DNA of 64,000 nucleotides from Arachidicoccus sp. BS20 (GTDB lineage: Bacteria > Bacteroidota > Bacteroidia > Chitinophagales > Chitinophagaceae). The notes under the pieces were generated by a model that was not told the origin of the DNA, did not search any database, and saw only the letters and a list, made by a program, of their open reading frames with translations. Of the stretch, positions 45,144 to 54,040 are shown piece by piece. The position numbers were made by a program, and so were the translations under genes. Where the stretch lies: positions 1,426,001 to 1,490,000 of the forward strand of contig NZ_CP015971.1 of the NCBI RefSeq assembly GCF_001659705.1, written 5' to 3'. Position 1 is the first letter of the stretch, and the number at the start of each line of letters is the position of its first letter.

Positions 45144-46235
45144 ATGAAGAAATACTTTTTAGGAGCCTTCACGCTCATATCGTGCGCGTGTTCTTCGGCA
45201 AAAGCGCAGGACAATCATCCGCTTTCCGTAGCGCTCGCCGGTCTTAATCACGACCATGTTTACCTGATGATGCAACATTATAAAAAAGGCGATGTAAACC
45301 TCGTAGGCATTGCCGAGCCGAACAAAGAACTTGTGGCGAAATTTGAAAAAAACTTTCATATTCCCGACTCGCTTTTTTATCCCGATTTAAAAACTTTATT
45401 GGCACACAAAAAACCTGAGGTTGTTATGGCGTTCGACCCGATTAACGAACATATTGACGTAGTCAAAACCTGCGCACCGCTACACGTAAATGTAATGGTG
45501 GAAAAACCTTTGGCGACCACCGTGAAAGATGCCGAAACCATTGCCGCGCTTGCGAAACGATACAATATTCAGGTACTTACCGATTATGAAACGGAATGGT
45601 ATGCCACGAATCAGGATGTTTATAAGCAAGTAAAGGCAAATGCTATTGGCAACGTGGTAAAAATGATTGCACACGACGGTCATCAGGGACCAAAAGAAAT
45701 CGGTTGCAGCAGTTATTTTCTGGATTGGCTTACCGACCCTGTAAAAAACGGCGCCGGCGCGTTGAATGATTTTGGTTGTTACGGCGCGAATTTATTTACC
45801 TGGCTGATGGACAATCAAATGCCGGTTTCTGTGTCTGCAGTTACACATCAAATCAAGCCCGATGTTTACCCGAAGGTAGATGACGATGCAACCATACTGC
45901 TCGAATATCCTCAAGCGACGGGCATTATAGAAGCTTCATGGAACTGGCCATTCGGCATTAAAGATTGGGAAGTGTTTGGCAAAACAGGCTATTTACAAGC
46001 TGTGAACGGCAATACTTTGCGCACAAGAAACGATCATACAGATTATCAAATCCGGCAACTGCCCGCACCTGCTGCACCTTATCAGGATTATGTGCCTTAT
46101 GTAACGGCTGTTTTGCGCGGGGAAATCAATCCGGGCGATGATTTATCTTCTTTGAAAAATAACGTTATCGTGGTTAAAATTTTAAACGCCGCAAAAGAAT
46201 CGGCGAAGACCGGAAAGAAAGTATTGTTGAAATAA
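45144..46235 (+). CDS. Secreted Gfo/Idh/MocA family oxidoreductase
   Basis: A 363-residue NAD(P)-dependent dehydrogenase-fold protein with an N-terminal signal peptide (MKKYFLGAFTLISCACSSAKA); a Cys in ISCACSS may make it a lipoprotein. Rossmann-domain features: VALAGLNHDHV, VGIAEPNKELVAKF, VMVEKPLATTVKDAE (the EKP motif Lys) and the C-terminal domain with NDFGCYGANLFTWLM, giving the usual Asp/His-like catalytic area. Exported members are known from Bacteroidota, including sugar 3-dehydrogenase or glycosidase-like types. Substrate not known. Convergent with tatC. Confidence 0.86.
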   Translation: MKKYFLGAFTLISCACSSAKAQDNHPLSVALAGLNHDHVYLMMQHYKKGDVNLVGIAEPNKELVAKFEKNFHIPDSLFYPDLKTLLAHKKPEVVMAFDPINEHIDVVKTCAPLHVNVMVEKPLATTVKDAETIAALAKRYNIQVLTDYETEWYATNQDVYKQVKANAIGNVVKMIAHDGHQGPKEIGCSSYFLDWLTDPVKNGAGALNDFGCYGANLFTWLMDNQMPVSVSAVTHQIKPDVYPKVDDDATILLEYPQATGIIEASWNWPFGIKDWEVFGKTGYLQAVNGNTLRTRNDHTDYQIRQLPAPAAPYQDYVPYVTAVLRGEINPGDDLSSLKNNVIVVKILNAAKESAKTGKKVLLK

Positions 46236-46245
46236 TTTTAAAAAA

Positions 46246-46291
46246 TGTTTCGCTCGCAGTAATAATGAATAACCTTACCACGAGCGAAACA
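46246..46291. terminator. Hairpin between the oxidoreductase and tatC
   Basis: Perfect 11-bp stem TGTTTCGCTCG (46246-46256) and CGAGCGAAACA (46281-46291), loop of 24 bases, between convergent genes. Upstream A-run reads as a U tract on the minus strand, so it suits ending the tatC transcript. Confidence 0.55.
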
Positions 46292-46314
46292 ATTCTCATA
46301 TTAATTAATCAGTA

Positions 46315-47175
46315 TCAGCTCCATTCCTCTTTTTCTTTTTCCACCATATTTTTTGCTGCTCGTTTGGAAACTGCTACGCCTATTTCATACAAAGTCATTA
46401 AAGGAATAAACACAATCATCTGGCTAATCCAGTCGGGACTCGGCGTAATAAATGCTGCAATTATCAATAAAATAACCACAGCATACCTTCTTTTACTCGT
46501 TAAAAACTTTGGTGTGATAATACCAACCCGCGTCAAAATATATGCCATTACAGGCAATTCAAAAGCCACGCCGCAACCGAGAATAATATCCGTAAGATTG
46601 GAAAGATAATCGTGCAGCGTAGGATGCGTAACCATGATGGATAAATCGCTGCTGATTTGAAACCCTGCGAGAAAATTAAACGTAAACGGCGCTAATACAA
46701 AATATCCGAAAGCTGCACCGAGAAAGAAAAAAAATGATACCCAAAAGATAGCAAATCGTGTATTTTTCAGTTCGCCATCTTTCAACGCCGGCTTTGTAAA
46801 CTTCCAAAATTCCCAAAAGATATATGGAAACGCAGCAATGAAAGCGCCTACAAATGCAATGGTAAACGTGCCGAGAAACTGTCCGCCGAATGTTGTGGAT
46901 TGCATTTCTACACGAACAGGCGTCATACACAAACTCTTAATATGTGTGATTTGCGACAGCTTGCAAAACATTCTGTAACTGATAAAATCCGGATTTACGG
47001 GACCGGCAATTACTTTTGCAAATACCCAGTTATGGAAAGAAAATACCACAACAGCCAAAACAAGTATTGCAAGCGCAGAACGTATAATGTGCCATCTTAA
47101 TGCTTCTAAATGGTCAACAAACGGCATTTCCGCATCAGGATTGGAACTTCTATTTCTAAGAAACCTTTGTAACAT
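46315..47175 (-). CDS. tatC: Sec-independent protein translocase TatC
   Basis: The core receptor of the twin-arginine pathway, which exports folded proteins over the inner membrane. 286 residues with six helices. Typical features: cytoplasmic N-terminus MPFVDHLEALRWHIIRS (the Glu and Arg that bind the RR signal), FWEFWKFTKPALKDGELKNTR, and GVAFELPVMAYIL. A long loop after helix 1 (residues 60-100) with two Cys residues is common in Bacteroidota TatC. tatA and tatB are not in the window. Confidence 0.96.
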   Translation of the reverse strand: MLQRFLRNRSSNPDAEMPFVDHLEALRWHIIRSALAILVLAVVVFSFHNWVFAKVIAGPVNPDFISYRMFCKLSQITHIKSLCMTPVRVEMQSTTFGGQFLGTFTIAFVGAFIAAFPYIFWEFWKFTKPALKDGELKNTRFAIFWVSFFFFLGAAFGYFVLAPFTFNFLAGFQISSDLSIMVTHPTLHDYLSNLTDIILGCGVAFELPVMAYILTRVGIITPKFLTSKRRYAVVILLIIAAFITPSPDWISQMIVFIPLMTLYEIGVAVSKRAAKNMVEKEKEEWS

Positions 47176-47197
47176 GAGCGTTTAAAAAATTGAGTGC

Positions 47198-47205
47198 CAA
47201 AGGTA
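47198..47205 (-). promoter_or_regulatory. -7 element upstream of tatC
   Basis: On the minus strand TACCTTTG fits TAnnTTTG, 22 bases before the tatC start. No clear -33 TTTG at the right distance, so support is partial. Confidence 0.35.
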
Positions 47206-47246
47206 AATTTTGTTATCTGTTATTCGTTGTTGGTTATCTGTTATTT

Positions 47247-47897
47247 TTATTTTTCGCGGCTCACAACTTTCTCAAAATATTTACACGCTTTTGTAATGCC
47301 GCATTCATCGCATTTCGGCTTACGCGCCACACACACGTACCGCCCGTGCAAGATGAGCCAGTGATGCGCTTTGTGAATTAATTCCTTCGGAATAAATTTG
47401 ACTAATTGTTTTTCAACCGCCAAAGGCGTTTTTGCATTTAAGGTAAGTCCAACACGGTTTGAAACCCGGAAAACATGCGTATCCACAGCCATGTTGGGCT
47501 GTTGGTCTATCACGGAAGTAATTACATTTGCTGTTTTTCTGCCGACACCCGGAAGCGTTATTAATTCGTCCACCGTCATGGGTATTTCACCGTTGAACTT
47601 TTCTTCAATTATTTGTGCAGCCGCAATAAGATGTTTAGCTTTATTATTAGGATAAGAGATACTTCTGATTAACGGAAATAAATCGTCAAACTTGGCTTTG
47701 CTTAATTCTTTTGCCGATGGAAATTTATGAAAAATTGCAGGCGTGGTAAGGTTTACACGTTTATCGGTACACTGCGCAGAAAGTACAACGGCAACGAGCA
47801 GTTGATACGGATTGTCGTAAATCAATTCCGTTTCGGCATTGGGTGCGTGTTCCTGAAAATAATGAATGATATAATCGTAGCGCTCTTTTCGTGTCAT
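47247..47897 (-). CDS. nth: Endonuclease III
   Basis: DNA glycosylase/AP lyase removing oxidised pyrimidines in base excision repair. 216 residues: helix-hairpin-helix LPGVGRKTANVI with the catalytic Lys, a downstream Asp (MAVDTHVFRVSNR), and a C-terminal 4Fe-4S cluster C-x6-C-x2-C-x5-C (CVARKPKCDECGITKAC). The ATG at 47897 is preferred to a GTG at 47918 because it gives the standard start MTRKERYDYI. Confidence 0.96.
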   Translation of the reverse strand: MTRKERYDYIIHYFQEHAPNAETELIYDNPYQLLVAVVLSAQCTDKRVNLTTPAIFHKFPSAKELSKAKFDDLFPLIRSISYPNNKAKHLIAAAQIIEEKFNGEIPMTVDELITLPGVGRKTANVITSVIDQQPNMAVDTHVFRVSNRVGLTLNAKTPLAVEKQLVKFIPKELIHKAHHWLILHGRYVCVARKPKCDECGITKACKYFEKVVSREK

Positions 47898-47991
47898 AAT
47901 CTTTTTGAATAATGACACGAATTTACATCGTTGTTATGTTTTTTGACAACAACAAAAATTATTTATTGCAAATCCCGTTTTACGATGGCAT

Positions 47992-48216
47992 CTAATGCGC
48001 TGCGTACTTCAAAATATTATTTACCAAAGACTTGCGGGGACGCTGAACATGAAGATATTTCGCCATCAGCCGGCGCCCTTCTTTAAGACGGCAGTACAAT
48101 TCCTCTGCCTCCGAATCGGATTCCAACAAACGTTTTGCACGCAGTGCAGATGTCTCACTTGTCTCGTTGTATAAATAACGAAGTAGAAGATTGGAGTAAA
48201 AATCTGTCATAAACAA
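47992..48216 (-). CDS. Small anti-sigma-like helical protein
   Basis: A 74-residue protein (or 72 from the second Met). FYSNLLLRYLYNETSETSALRAKRLLESD, in two helices, and a C-terminal LVNNILKYAA resemble short N-terminal anti-sigma/FecR-like helical domains that are common as stand-alone proteins in Chitinophagaceae (recollection). No membrane helix. It stands 101 bp downstream of the sensor kinase on the same strand. It could be a small partner of a regulator; function not established. Confidence 0.55.
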   Translation of the reverse strand: MFMTDFYSNLLLRYLYNETSETSALRAKRLLESDSEAEELYCRLKEGRRLMAKYLHVQRPRKSLVNNILKYAAH

Positions 48217-48317
48217 TTATTCTATTTGATAACGATAAAATAACGCAGGCTTTTTCCTGTTATTGCATAAGAGACAGCTAATATTTATGCACCGTTTATC
48301 CACTTAAAAACAAACGA

Positions 48318-49364
48318 TTATTTACCTTTCAACTGTAGCGTAAAACCGACAGTTGTTCCTACCGTCGGCTTGCTGCGAATATGAATGGTTTGATTGTGCG
48401 CTTCCACAATGTGCTTACAAATGGCAAGTCCGAGCCCTGTGCCGCCGCTGTTGCGGCTTCTTCCGGTATCGGTACGGTAAAAACGCTCAAAGATGCGCGG
48501 CAAATGCTCTTCGGCAATGCCAATGCCGTCGTCGCTCATTTCTATCAGCACCCGCGAGTCGCCCATTTTGTAAACGCTCGCTGTAATATGTCCGTTTTGC
48601 GTGCCGTACTTTATGGCATTTACCACCAAATTCGTCAGCACTTGCCGTATTTTTTCATGGTCGGCGACAACGGTTATGGGCGCTTCACAGCCTTTTTTTA
48701 TGGAAGACTTAATTGCTTTTTCCGACATTGGCATTTGCAGGCTTTCAAATACTTCTTTTATCAAATCCTGAATCACAAAACCGGTTTTATGCAATGGTTG
48801 CGTACCGGATTCGAGACGCGAAATTTCGTCAATATCGTTTACCAGATTTACCATCCGGTCGATATTTCGTGCAGCATTGGTAAGGAACTTTACAGACAGC
48901 TCTTCATCCTCCAAAGCGCCGGACAACAATGTATTGAGATAACCCTGAATGGAAAAAATAGGCGTTTTGATTTCGTGCGAAAAATTCTGTAAAAATTCTT
49001 TCCTGTATTGTTCATTGGCACGGAGCAATTCCATTTCCTCATGGTTTTTATTTGCCCACTCCTGTACATCTTCTTCTACCTCTTCAATAGTTTTTTGCGG
49101 AAGTACATTTTTGTAAAAAAATTCTTCGCGCTTATTAGCTTTGGTCTGATAAATGAATTTATAAATGAGTTTTATCTTTCTGTAAACAAAGCGGCGCAAC
49201 ACTTCTCGAAATACCAGGAAACTGCATAGAAACACAAATGCTTCCGCGATGAGCGCGTGCCACCACAGTATCCGGAAAAATAAAAAACAAATGCCTACGG
49301 CAACACTTACAAGCAATGCCGTGATGAGCGCTAACTGTGCAGGAGAATAATTTTTGCCAAACAT
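48318..49364 (-). CDS. PhoR-type sensor histidine kinase
   Basis: A 348-residue inner-membrane kinase. Two N-terminal helices (about residues 12-30 and 35-52) with almost no periplasmic loop, then a linker/coiled coil (IEEVEEDVQEWANKNHEEMELL), the dimerisation/phosphoacceptor helix with H130 (FLQNFSHEIKTPIFSIQGYL), and a HATPase domain: N box VLTNLVVNAIKYG, G1 DDGIGIAEEHLPRIFERFYR, G2 GGTGLGLAICKHIV. It probably phosphorylates the response regulator encoded upstream on the same strand. With so small an outer part it may sense the membrane or a partner protein. Confidence 0.93.
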   Translation of the reverse strand: MFGKNYSPAQLALITALLVSVAVGICFLFFRILWWHALIAEAFVFLCSFLVFREVLRRFVYRKIKLIYKFIYQTKANKREEFFYKNVLPQKTIEEVEEDVQEWANKNHEEMELLRANEQYRKEFLQNFSHEIKTPIFSIQGYLNTLLSGALEDEELSVKFLTNAARNIDRMVNLVNDIDEISRLESGTQPLHKTGFVIQDLIKEVFESLQMPMSEKAIKSSIKKGCEAPITVVADHEKIRQVLTNLVVNAIKYGTQNGHITASVYKMGDSRVLIEMSDDGIGIAEEHLPRIFERFYRTDTGRSRNSGGTGLGLAICKHIVEAHNQTIHIRSKPTVGTTVGFTLQLKGK

Positions 49365-49464
49365 ATTTTATCAAATGTACAATGAACGAAAATACGAAGC
49401 GCAGCAGTTTTTATCAAAGTTATGCAGGAAAGCAATGTTAAGTTATCTTTATTTTTAAAATAAA

Positions 49465-49490
49465 AACAGGCTTCCAAAAGAAAGCCTGTT
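49465..49490 (-). terminator. Terminator between the response regulator and kinase genes
   Basis: Perfect 9-bp stem AACAGGCTT (49465-49473) with AAGCCTGTT (49482-49490), followed on the minus strand by TTTTTATTTT. It lies between the response regulator (upstream) and the kinase (downstream), so the kinase probably has its own promoter or receives only read-through transcription. Confidence 0.7.
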
Positions 49491-49579
49491 ATATATCGTC
49501 AAATAATATTCAGCAATTCCAGTGCAACCCTTTACTGCTCTCTATTAGTAAAATTAATATCACAAAAATTATACATAAA

Positions 49580-50263
49580 TCACAACACAAACTTATACCC
49601 CACTCCTTTCACAGTTGCAATGCAATCGAGATTTAATTTCTGGCGGATTTTCCGGATGTGAACATCGATGGTTCTGTCGCCTACAATTACTTCTGCGCCC
49701 CACACTTTATTAAGAATCTCGTTGCGCAGAAAAACACGACCGGGAGCAGAAGCCAGCAGGTACAATAACTCAAATTCTTTCTTTGCCAATACCACTTCCA
49801 CGCCATCGACAAATACAAGAAATTGTACAGGGTCTATTTTGATATTATCGATTTGAAGCACTTTGTTCACTTCTTCATCTTTACTGTTTCTCCTGAATAA
49901 AGCGTTGATACGGCTTGTAAGCACTTTAGGAGAAATGGGCTTGGTAATATAATCGTCCGCACCGGTTTCAAAACCCTTAATCTCGTTGTTATCGTCGTTG
50001 ATAGCGGTAAGAAAAACTATTAAGGTGTTTTCAAAAACCGGCTGCGCCCGCAGTATTTCACACACTTCCATACCGTTGCGATAAGGCATCATCATATCAA
50101 GAATAATGAGGTCGGGCTTTATTTCCTTGGCTTTCACAATGGCTTCGTTGCCGTCTTTGGCTGTGTGTACTTCGTAGTCTTCGCGCTTCAGATTGTATCC
50201 GATTATTTCCAAAATATCAGGTTCATCATCGGCTATGAGAATTTTTTTAGGCTTGTTATCCAT
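49580..50263 (-). CDS. OmpR/PhoB-family response regulator
   Basis: A 227-residue two-domain regulator. The receiver has the acid pocket (ADDEPD), phospho-acceptor D56 (LIILDMMMP), Thr (FLTAIND) and Lys (GADDYITKPIS). The C-terminal winged helix has EFELLYLLASAPGRVFLRNEIL, GDRTIDVHIRKIRQKL and VKGVGYKFV. It should bind DNA as a dimer when phosphorylated. The likely partner kinase is encoded 215 bp downstream, across a terminator hairpin. The regulated genes are not visible here. Confidence 0.95.
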   Translation of the reverse strand: MDNKPKKILIADDEPDILEIIGYNLKREDYEVHTAKDGNEAIVKAKEIKPDLIILDMMMPYRNGMEVCEILRAQPVFENTLIVFLTAINDDNNEIKGFETGADDYITKPISPKVLTSRINALFRRNSKDEEVNKVLQIDNIKIDPVQFLVFVDGVEVVLAKKEFELLYLLASAPGRVFLRNEILNKVWGAEVIVGDRTIDVHIRKIRQKLNLDCIATVKGVGYKFVL

Positions 50264-50366
50264 TTAAAATCTAACAATTTGGTTACGCAAAAATAATTTC
50301 GCCTTAAAGATACCGCGCATTTTCGGGATTATATAATTGTTAAGTGTATTTGCACTTAATTGGTCG

Positions 50367-50374
50367 TATTTTTG
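50367..50374 (+). promoter_or_regulatory. -7 element upstream of the 750-residue secreted protein
   Basis: TATTTTTG matches TAnnTTTG; the nearest TTTG (50349-50352) is only 14 bases upstream, shorter than usual. The ATG follows 30 bases later. Confidence 0.4.
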
Positions 50375-50404
50375 CAGTAGCAAACATTTTAGAACCGTGT
50401 AAAT

Positions 50405-52657
50405 ATGAAAAAACTTTATAGCCTTGTTTTGATTTTCCCGTGCATTGTTGCAAGTGTGAACGCTCAAAACATTCCCTTTTCAAGACAATCATTTCACGAC
50501 GCAGTAAACAAAGCACAACTTACAATATGTGCTGCCGACGGAAAAACCGATGGAGAATTTGCTCCTTATACTGATAATGATAAACTGAACAAAGCCGCTA
50601 ATAATGCAGCTACTGAACAAGTGGATGCGTTGCAGGCATATATCGAAAAACAGGATTTTGACAATAATACAAAAATCAAATACCTGCGCGGATTGTATGA
50701 GCTACTGTTTACTTACAGAAATTATTTTGTAATGAAACAAATTAGCGGCGCGCAGCTCGTAAATCTCGTCAAAGCATACAAAGAAAGTATTCAGCTGGAT
50801 GCGCAGGGCGAAGACGCATTGCCGGTAATAGAAAAATACCATGCGGTTATCGGCATAATACTTACTCAAAATTTTGCACTCAAAAATAATCCCGGAAAAG
50901 ACAACTTTAACAACGTTGTCATAAGAAAGCAATTGGCAGAAAATCCGTCACAGGCAATGCTGATTTTGCAAAAAAATCCCAACTTCCCTGCAACGGACAG
51001 CGTTATCAATGCTATTGCTCATGACAATTCCGACGCTATCTATAATTATGCAAGCTCCTCTACACAGTTAGGCGAACGCATTCGTAAAAGCAGCAATCCA
51101 CTGGTGCAAACTATCAGCAGAATCGCCAATGCACAGGGACTTGACGGCTCTCATACAGGAAGGTTTTATATGCCTTTTCTCGACGATTTGTACAAAGGCA
51201 ACCTGACAATGGACCAGATAGACGATGCTATGCAAGACGCATCTAATGTGAAATACTACAAATTATTGGTAAATACAGAAATAAACTACGCGGAAAGATC
51301 TATTCATAAAGATACTGCTTTGGCTTGGCAAATATTAAAGGGAAAACTGACAGAAGTTGCAACGGATAAATTTGTAGGTATTGTCAACAGCCTGCACGAA
51401 AAGTCCAACGATATTCGCTACGCTTGTCTTAAACCTTTATCTGCAATTGATTTATATTATTTAGTAGTTACGCCGATAGAGGAAAACATTTACACGTCTT
51501 CTTATGTTAATGGTAAAGACTATGGTTTATATCGTTTACTTTGGCAAAAAGGCGGTAAAGAACTTACCGGCGATTCGCTGATGATGGCTGTAAAATTTGA
51601 CTATTTTAAAAAATGGATTAAAATGGCTGCCAATTACAATACGCTGGACGACTTTTTAGGCAGAATGCAGCCCGGCAATGCGCAGCAACTAATGAAAGCA
51701 TTTGTAAGAAACCTCGATAAAAGCAACAGCCCGGATAGTCTTGAAGATGCCGTGAATGTCGCGGCAAGCTACTCCAGCATAGACCAGCCGGAAATGAGAC
51801 AATTAGTACTAAACGAAGTTCAGTCGTGCCTTACACAGGCAAAACGAACCCACAACACAAAAGCATACAATATTTATTATATTCTGAACACGCTGTTTCT
51901 TTCCATGGATTCGACCAACAACATTGATGTATCTGCAAGATTGGGCATAGAACCGGTTTACTTTATGCCTATTGACAAACTGAAAGACAGCACAGGCAGA
52001 ATTGTAATACAACAAACAACTTACGGCGACCTGGACGGCAGAACCAATTATGAAAATTTCATGGGCGAATTTGCAAGCCTCGGCTGGAAAGAAACATCCA
52101 ATAAATATTGGTCAACAGTTTCATCAACAAAAGGAACGCCCATAACCATTTATACCAACAAGCCTTTGGATGAAAATCAACACTTGGACGATGATGCGCA
52201 AAATGCACTGAATGATTACCTGGACGAAAATAATATTCATCCCACACTCATGTTTCATCGCGGGCATAGTTATTACTTAAAATCATCTATCGCTCAAATG
52301 CAATCATCGGAAAAAATAGTGTTTCTTGGCAGTTGCGGCGGTTTCCAAAGCCTTAGCGATGTGTTTACAAAAGCACCCGGCGCACAAATTATTTCCACCA
52401 AACAAACCGGTGCAGGAGACCTCAATCTGCCTATGATTACAGGCATTGTGCTTACGTTGCAGAAAGGTAAAAACCTCGATTGGGTAAATATGTGGAAAGG
52501 CTTTTCTCAATCGTTGAGCAAAGACACCCGCTTTGCAGATTATGTACCACCTTATGAAAATCTTGGCGCTGTATTCCTTGTTGCTTATCAAAAACTACAG
52601 GATAAGGAAAAAGAACAGGAAGACACAAAGGATATTGCGAAAATTCAAAGCAACTAA
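50405..52657 (+). CDS. Large secreted protein with possible caspase-like C-terminal domain
   Basis: A 750-residue exported protein: signal peptide MKKLYSLVLIFPCIVASVNA, then a long helical region of about 520 residues with no family I know. From about residue 610 comes a Rossmann-like stretch: a strand ending in H618-R-G-H621-S (TLMFHRGHSYYL), a helix, and a strand ending in G-S-C644-G-G (EKIVFLGSCGGF). This order resembles the His and Cys dyad of clan CD peptidases (caspase, gingipain, separase, CHAT). It lacks the usual HG after a hydrophobic strand, so I call it a candidate only. It stands alone, between the two-component regulator and a basic protein. Confidence 0.7.
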   Translation: MKKLYSLVLIFPCIVASVNAQNIPFSRQSFHDAVNKAQLTICAADGKTDGEFAPYTDNDKLNKAANNAATEQVDALQAYIEKQDFDNNTKIKYLRGLYELLFTYRNYFVMKQISGAQLVNLVKAYKESIQLDAQGEDALPVIEKYHAVIGIILTQNFALKNNPGKDNFNNVVIRKQLAENPSQAMLILQKNPNFPATDSVINAIAHDNSDAIYNYASSSTQLGERIRKSSNPLVQTISRIANAQGLDGSHTGRFYMPFLDDLYKGNLTMDQIDDAMQDASNVKYYKLLVNTEINYAERSIHKDTALAWQILKGKLTEVATDKFVGIVNSLHEKSNDIRYACLKPLSAIDLYYLVVTPIEENIYTSSYVNGKDYGLYRLLWQKGGKELTGDSLMMAVKFDYFKKWIKMAANYNTLDDFLGRMQPGNAQQLMKAFVRNLDKSNSPDSLEDAVNVAASYSSIDQPEMRQLVLNEVQSCLTQAKRTHNTKAYNIYYILNTLFLSMDSTNNIDVSARLGIEPVYFMPIDKLKDSTGRIVIQQTTYGDLDGRTNYENFMGEFASLGWKETSNKYWSTVSSTKGTPITIYTNKPLDENQHLDDDAQNALNDYLDENNIHPTLMFHRGHSYYLKSSIAQMQSSEKIVFLGSCGGFQSLSDVFTKAPGAQIISTKQTGAGDLNLPMITGIVLTLQKGKNLDWVNMWKGFSQSLSKDTRFADYVPPYENLGAVFLVAYQKLQDKEKEQEDTKDIAKIQSN

Positions 52658-52674
52658 AACAATTTAAATCTAAT

Positions 52675-52721
52675 AAATATTGAATGCCCTTGTTGTTGCA
52701 GAACAAGGGCATTCAATATTT
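52675..52721. terminator. Long perfect hairpin terminator after the 750-residue protein
   Basis: A perfect 20-bp stem (52675-52694 with 52702-52721), 7-base loop GTTGCAG, core TGCCCTTGTT/AACAAGGGCA. It begins 17 bases after the stop codon. The stem's A/T-rich base supplies a partial U tract. Confidence 0.85.
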
Positions 52722-52911
52722 TAGATGCAATATTATCTTTACAAGACGAATGATCGAATAGCATGCCGGGCGCTAACTCTCTACACGAAAACCAACAGCG
52801 AATTACTTGACACTTATCTGCAACCGGGTTATAACAATAAATTATATTATCGAAAAATTTTCAGACAATAATTTGTCAATAATTTTATTCTTTAAACAAA
52901 AATCAAATAAA

Positions 52912-53319
52912 ATGAAAAAAGCATTATTCGGTTTGTTTATGTTCGTTTCTTTCATAATTTTTTCAAATGTTTCCCATGCACAACAGGTAACAACTTCTGC
53001 GGCCACCACAGCGGTAAAAGCAAAGAAAAAAGTAAGGAAAACAAAAGCAACTGCCGACTCTACGGCAAGCGTAGCAAAAGCAATTAAAACAAAATCGACA
53101 AAAAAAGCTAAAACAACGGCAGCAGCAACAAAAGCTGCACCCACAAAAGCAAAGACGAAAGCAACAAAAAAAGTTGCTGCAGTAAATCCGGTAAACAAAT
53201 CTGCGGACAAAGCCATCGGAACTGATGCCAAAGGTCGTACAATTTACCAAGGACCGAAAGGCGGCAAATACACACTTTCGCCAAGTGGCAATAAAGAATA
53301 CATCGAAAACAAAAAGTAG
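52912..53319 (+). CDS. Exported Lys/Ala-rich basic protein with PBCV-type basic-adaptor-like end
   Basis: A 135-residue protein. The open frame goes to 52807 but the ATG at 52912 gives a signal peptide (MKKALFGLFMFVSFIIFSNVSHA). Residues 30-100 are almost only Lys, Ala, Thr and Val, histone-H1-like (KKKVRKTKA, KTKSTKKAKT, KAKTKATKKV). Residues 103-135 form a short block: KGRTIYQGPKGGKYTLSPSG then NKEYIENK. Its GPKGG-K-Y-x(7)-NKxYI pattern resembles the PBCV-specific basic adaptor domain. A secreted basic protein of this sort could bind DNA, anionic polysaccharide or cell wall; unproven. Confidence 0.7.
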   Translation: MKKALFGLFMFVSFIIFSNVSHAQQVTTSAATTAVKAKKKVRKTKATADSTASVAKAIKTKSTKKAKTTAAATKAAPTKAKTKATKKVAAVNPVNKSADKAIGTDAKGRTIYQGPKGGKYTLSPSGNKEYIENKK

Positions 53320-53334
53320 AATTCCCCTGCCTGA

Positions 53335-53365
53335 AACAAAGGAACGCATAATGCGCTCCTTTGTT
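53335..53365. terminator. Bidirectional hairpin between the basic protein and DUF1543 genes
   Basis: AACAAAGGAACGCAT (53335-53349) pairs with ATGCGCTCCTTTGTT (53351-53365) with one mismatch. It lies between two convergent genes and is followed by TTGTTTT on the plus strand. Confidence 0.6.
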
Positions 53366-53368
53366 GTT

Positions 53369-53917
53369 TTACAACTCGTTTAATTTTACGTAACCGATAT
53401 GCAATTCATCTTCTTTACCCGCCATGCCGTGAGAAATTTTCAAAGCATATTTTTCTTTTAATTGTGCAGGTAAAATTTCTTCCACATCATAAATATCATC
53501 CACATCCACGCCGTACTTGTCATCGATATGAGGCGACATTTTTTGTTTATAAAAAACCGTCTCTTTCACTTGCTGAATTGCCAAAGATTTTTCCGCGTTA
53601 ACCGCTAAAACTTTATAATGAAACTCTTCAAACTCATTCGGCTTGTAACCGCCGAGATTGATGAAAAATAATTTTTCGGGCTGCTCAATAAATGACTTTC
53701 GCTCTACAATTTCTATTGCGTTATTATTTACACTTGTTACTTCCCGCCAAGAATCGATATGAATCTTGCTGGCATCTTTCCAAAAATCATTTATTTGCGG
53801 AATCAAATCTTTTAGCGACGTTCCGATAGCAAACAAAATATCGTGCTGTTCCGTATGCCTGCCATCTGGTTTGCAACCTAACAACAGCATATATAATTTG
53901 GGATAAATCATTGTCAT
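53369..53917 (-). CDS. DUF1543 domain protein
   Basis: A 182-residue soluble protein with the family signature near the N-terminus (LLGCKPDGRHTEQHDILFAIG, broken as LLGCKPDGRHTEQHD and ILFAIG) and HIDSWREVT, FINLGGYKPNEFEEFHYKVL. Two copies of the DUF1543 unit are usual (residues 1-90 and 95-180). No catalytic motif is known. Function unknown, typically a single cytoplasmic protein in Bacteroidota and Proteobacteria. Confidence 0.88.
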   Translation of the reverse strand: MTMIYPKLYMLLLGCKPDGRHTEQHDILFAIGTSLKDLIPQINDFWKDASKIHIDSWREVTSVNNNAIEIVERKSFIEQPEKLFFINLGGYKPNEFEEFHYKVLAVNAEKSLAIQQVKETVFYKQKMSPHIDDKYGVDVDDIYDVEEILPAQLKEKYALKISHGMAGKEDELHIGYVKLNEL

Positions 53918-54040
53918 ACATTTTTGTTACACCAATTTCTTAGAAAGAAAATTCGGCAGAGTCAATAATACGAATAATCCGCTTATTTTTATTGAAGAAA
54001 GAAATTTGTGCAATTTATTTTAATTCCATTTATCGGTAAA

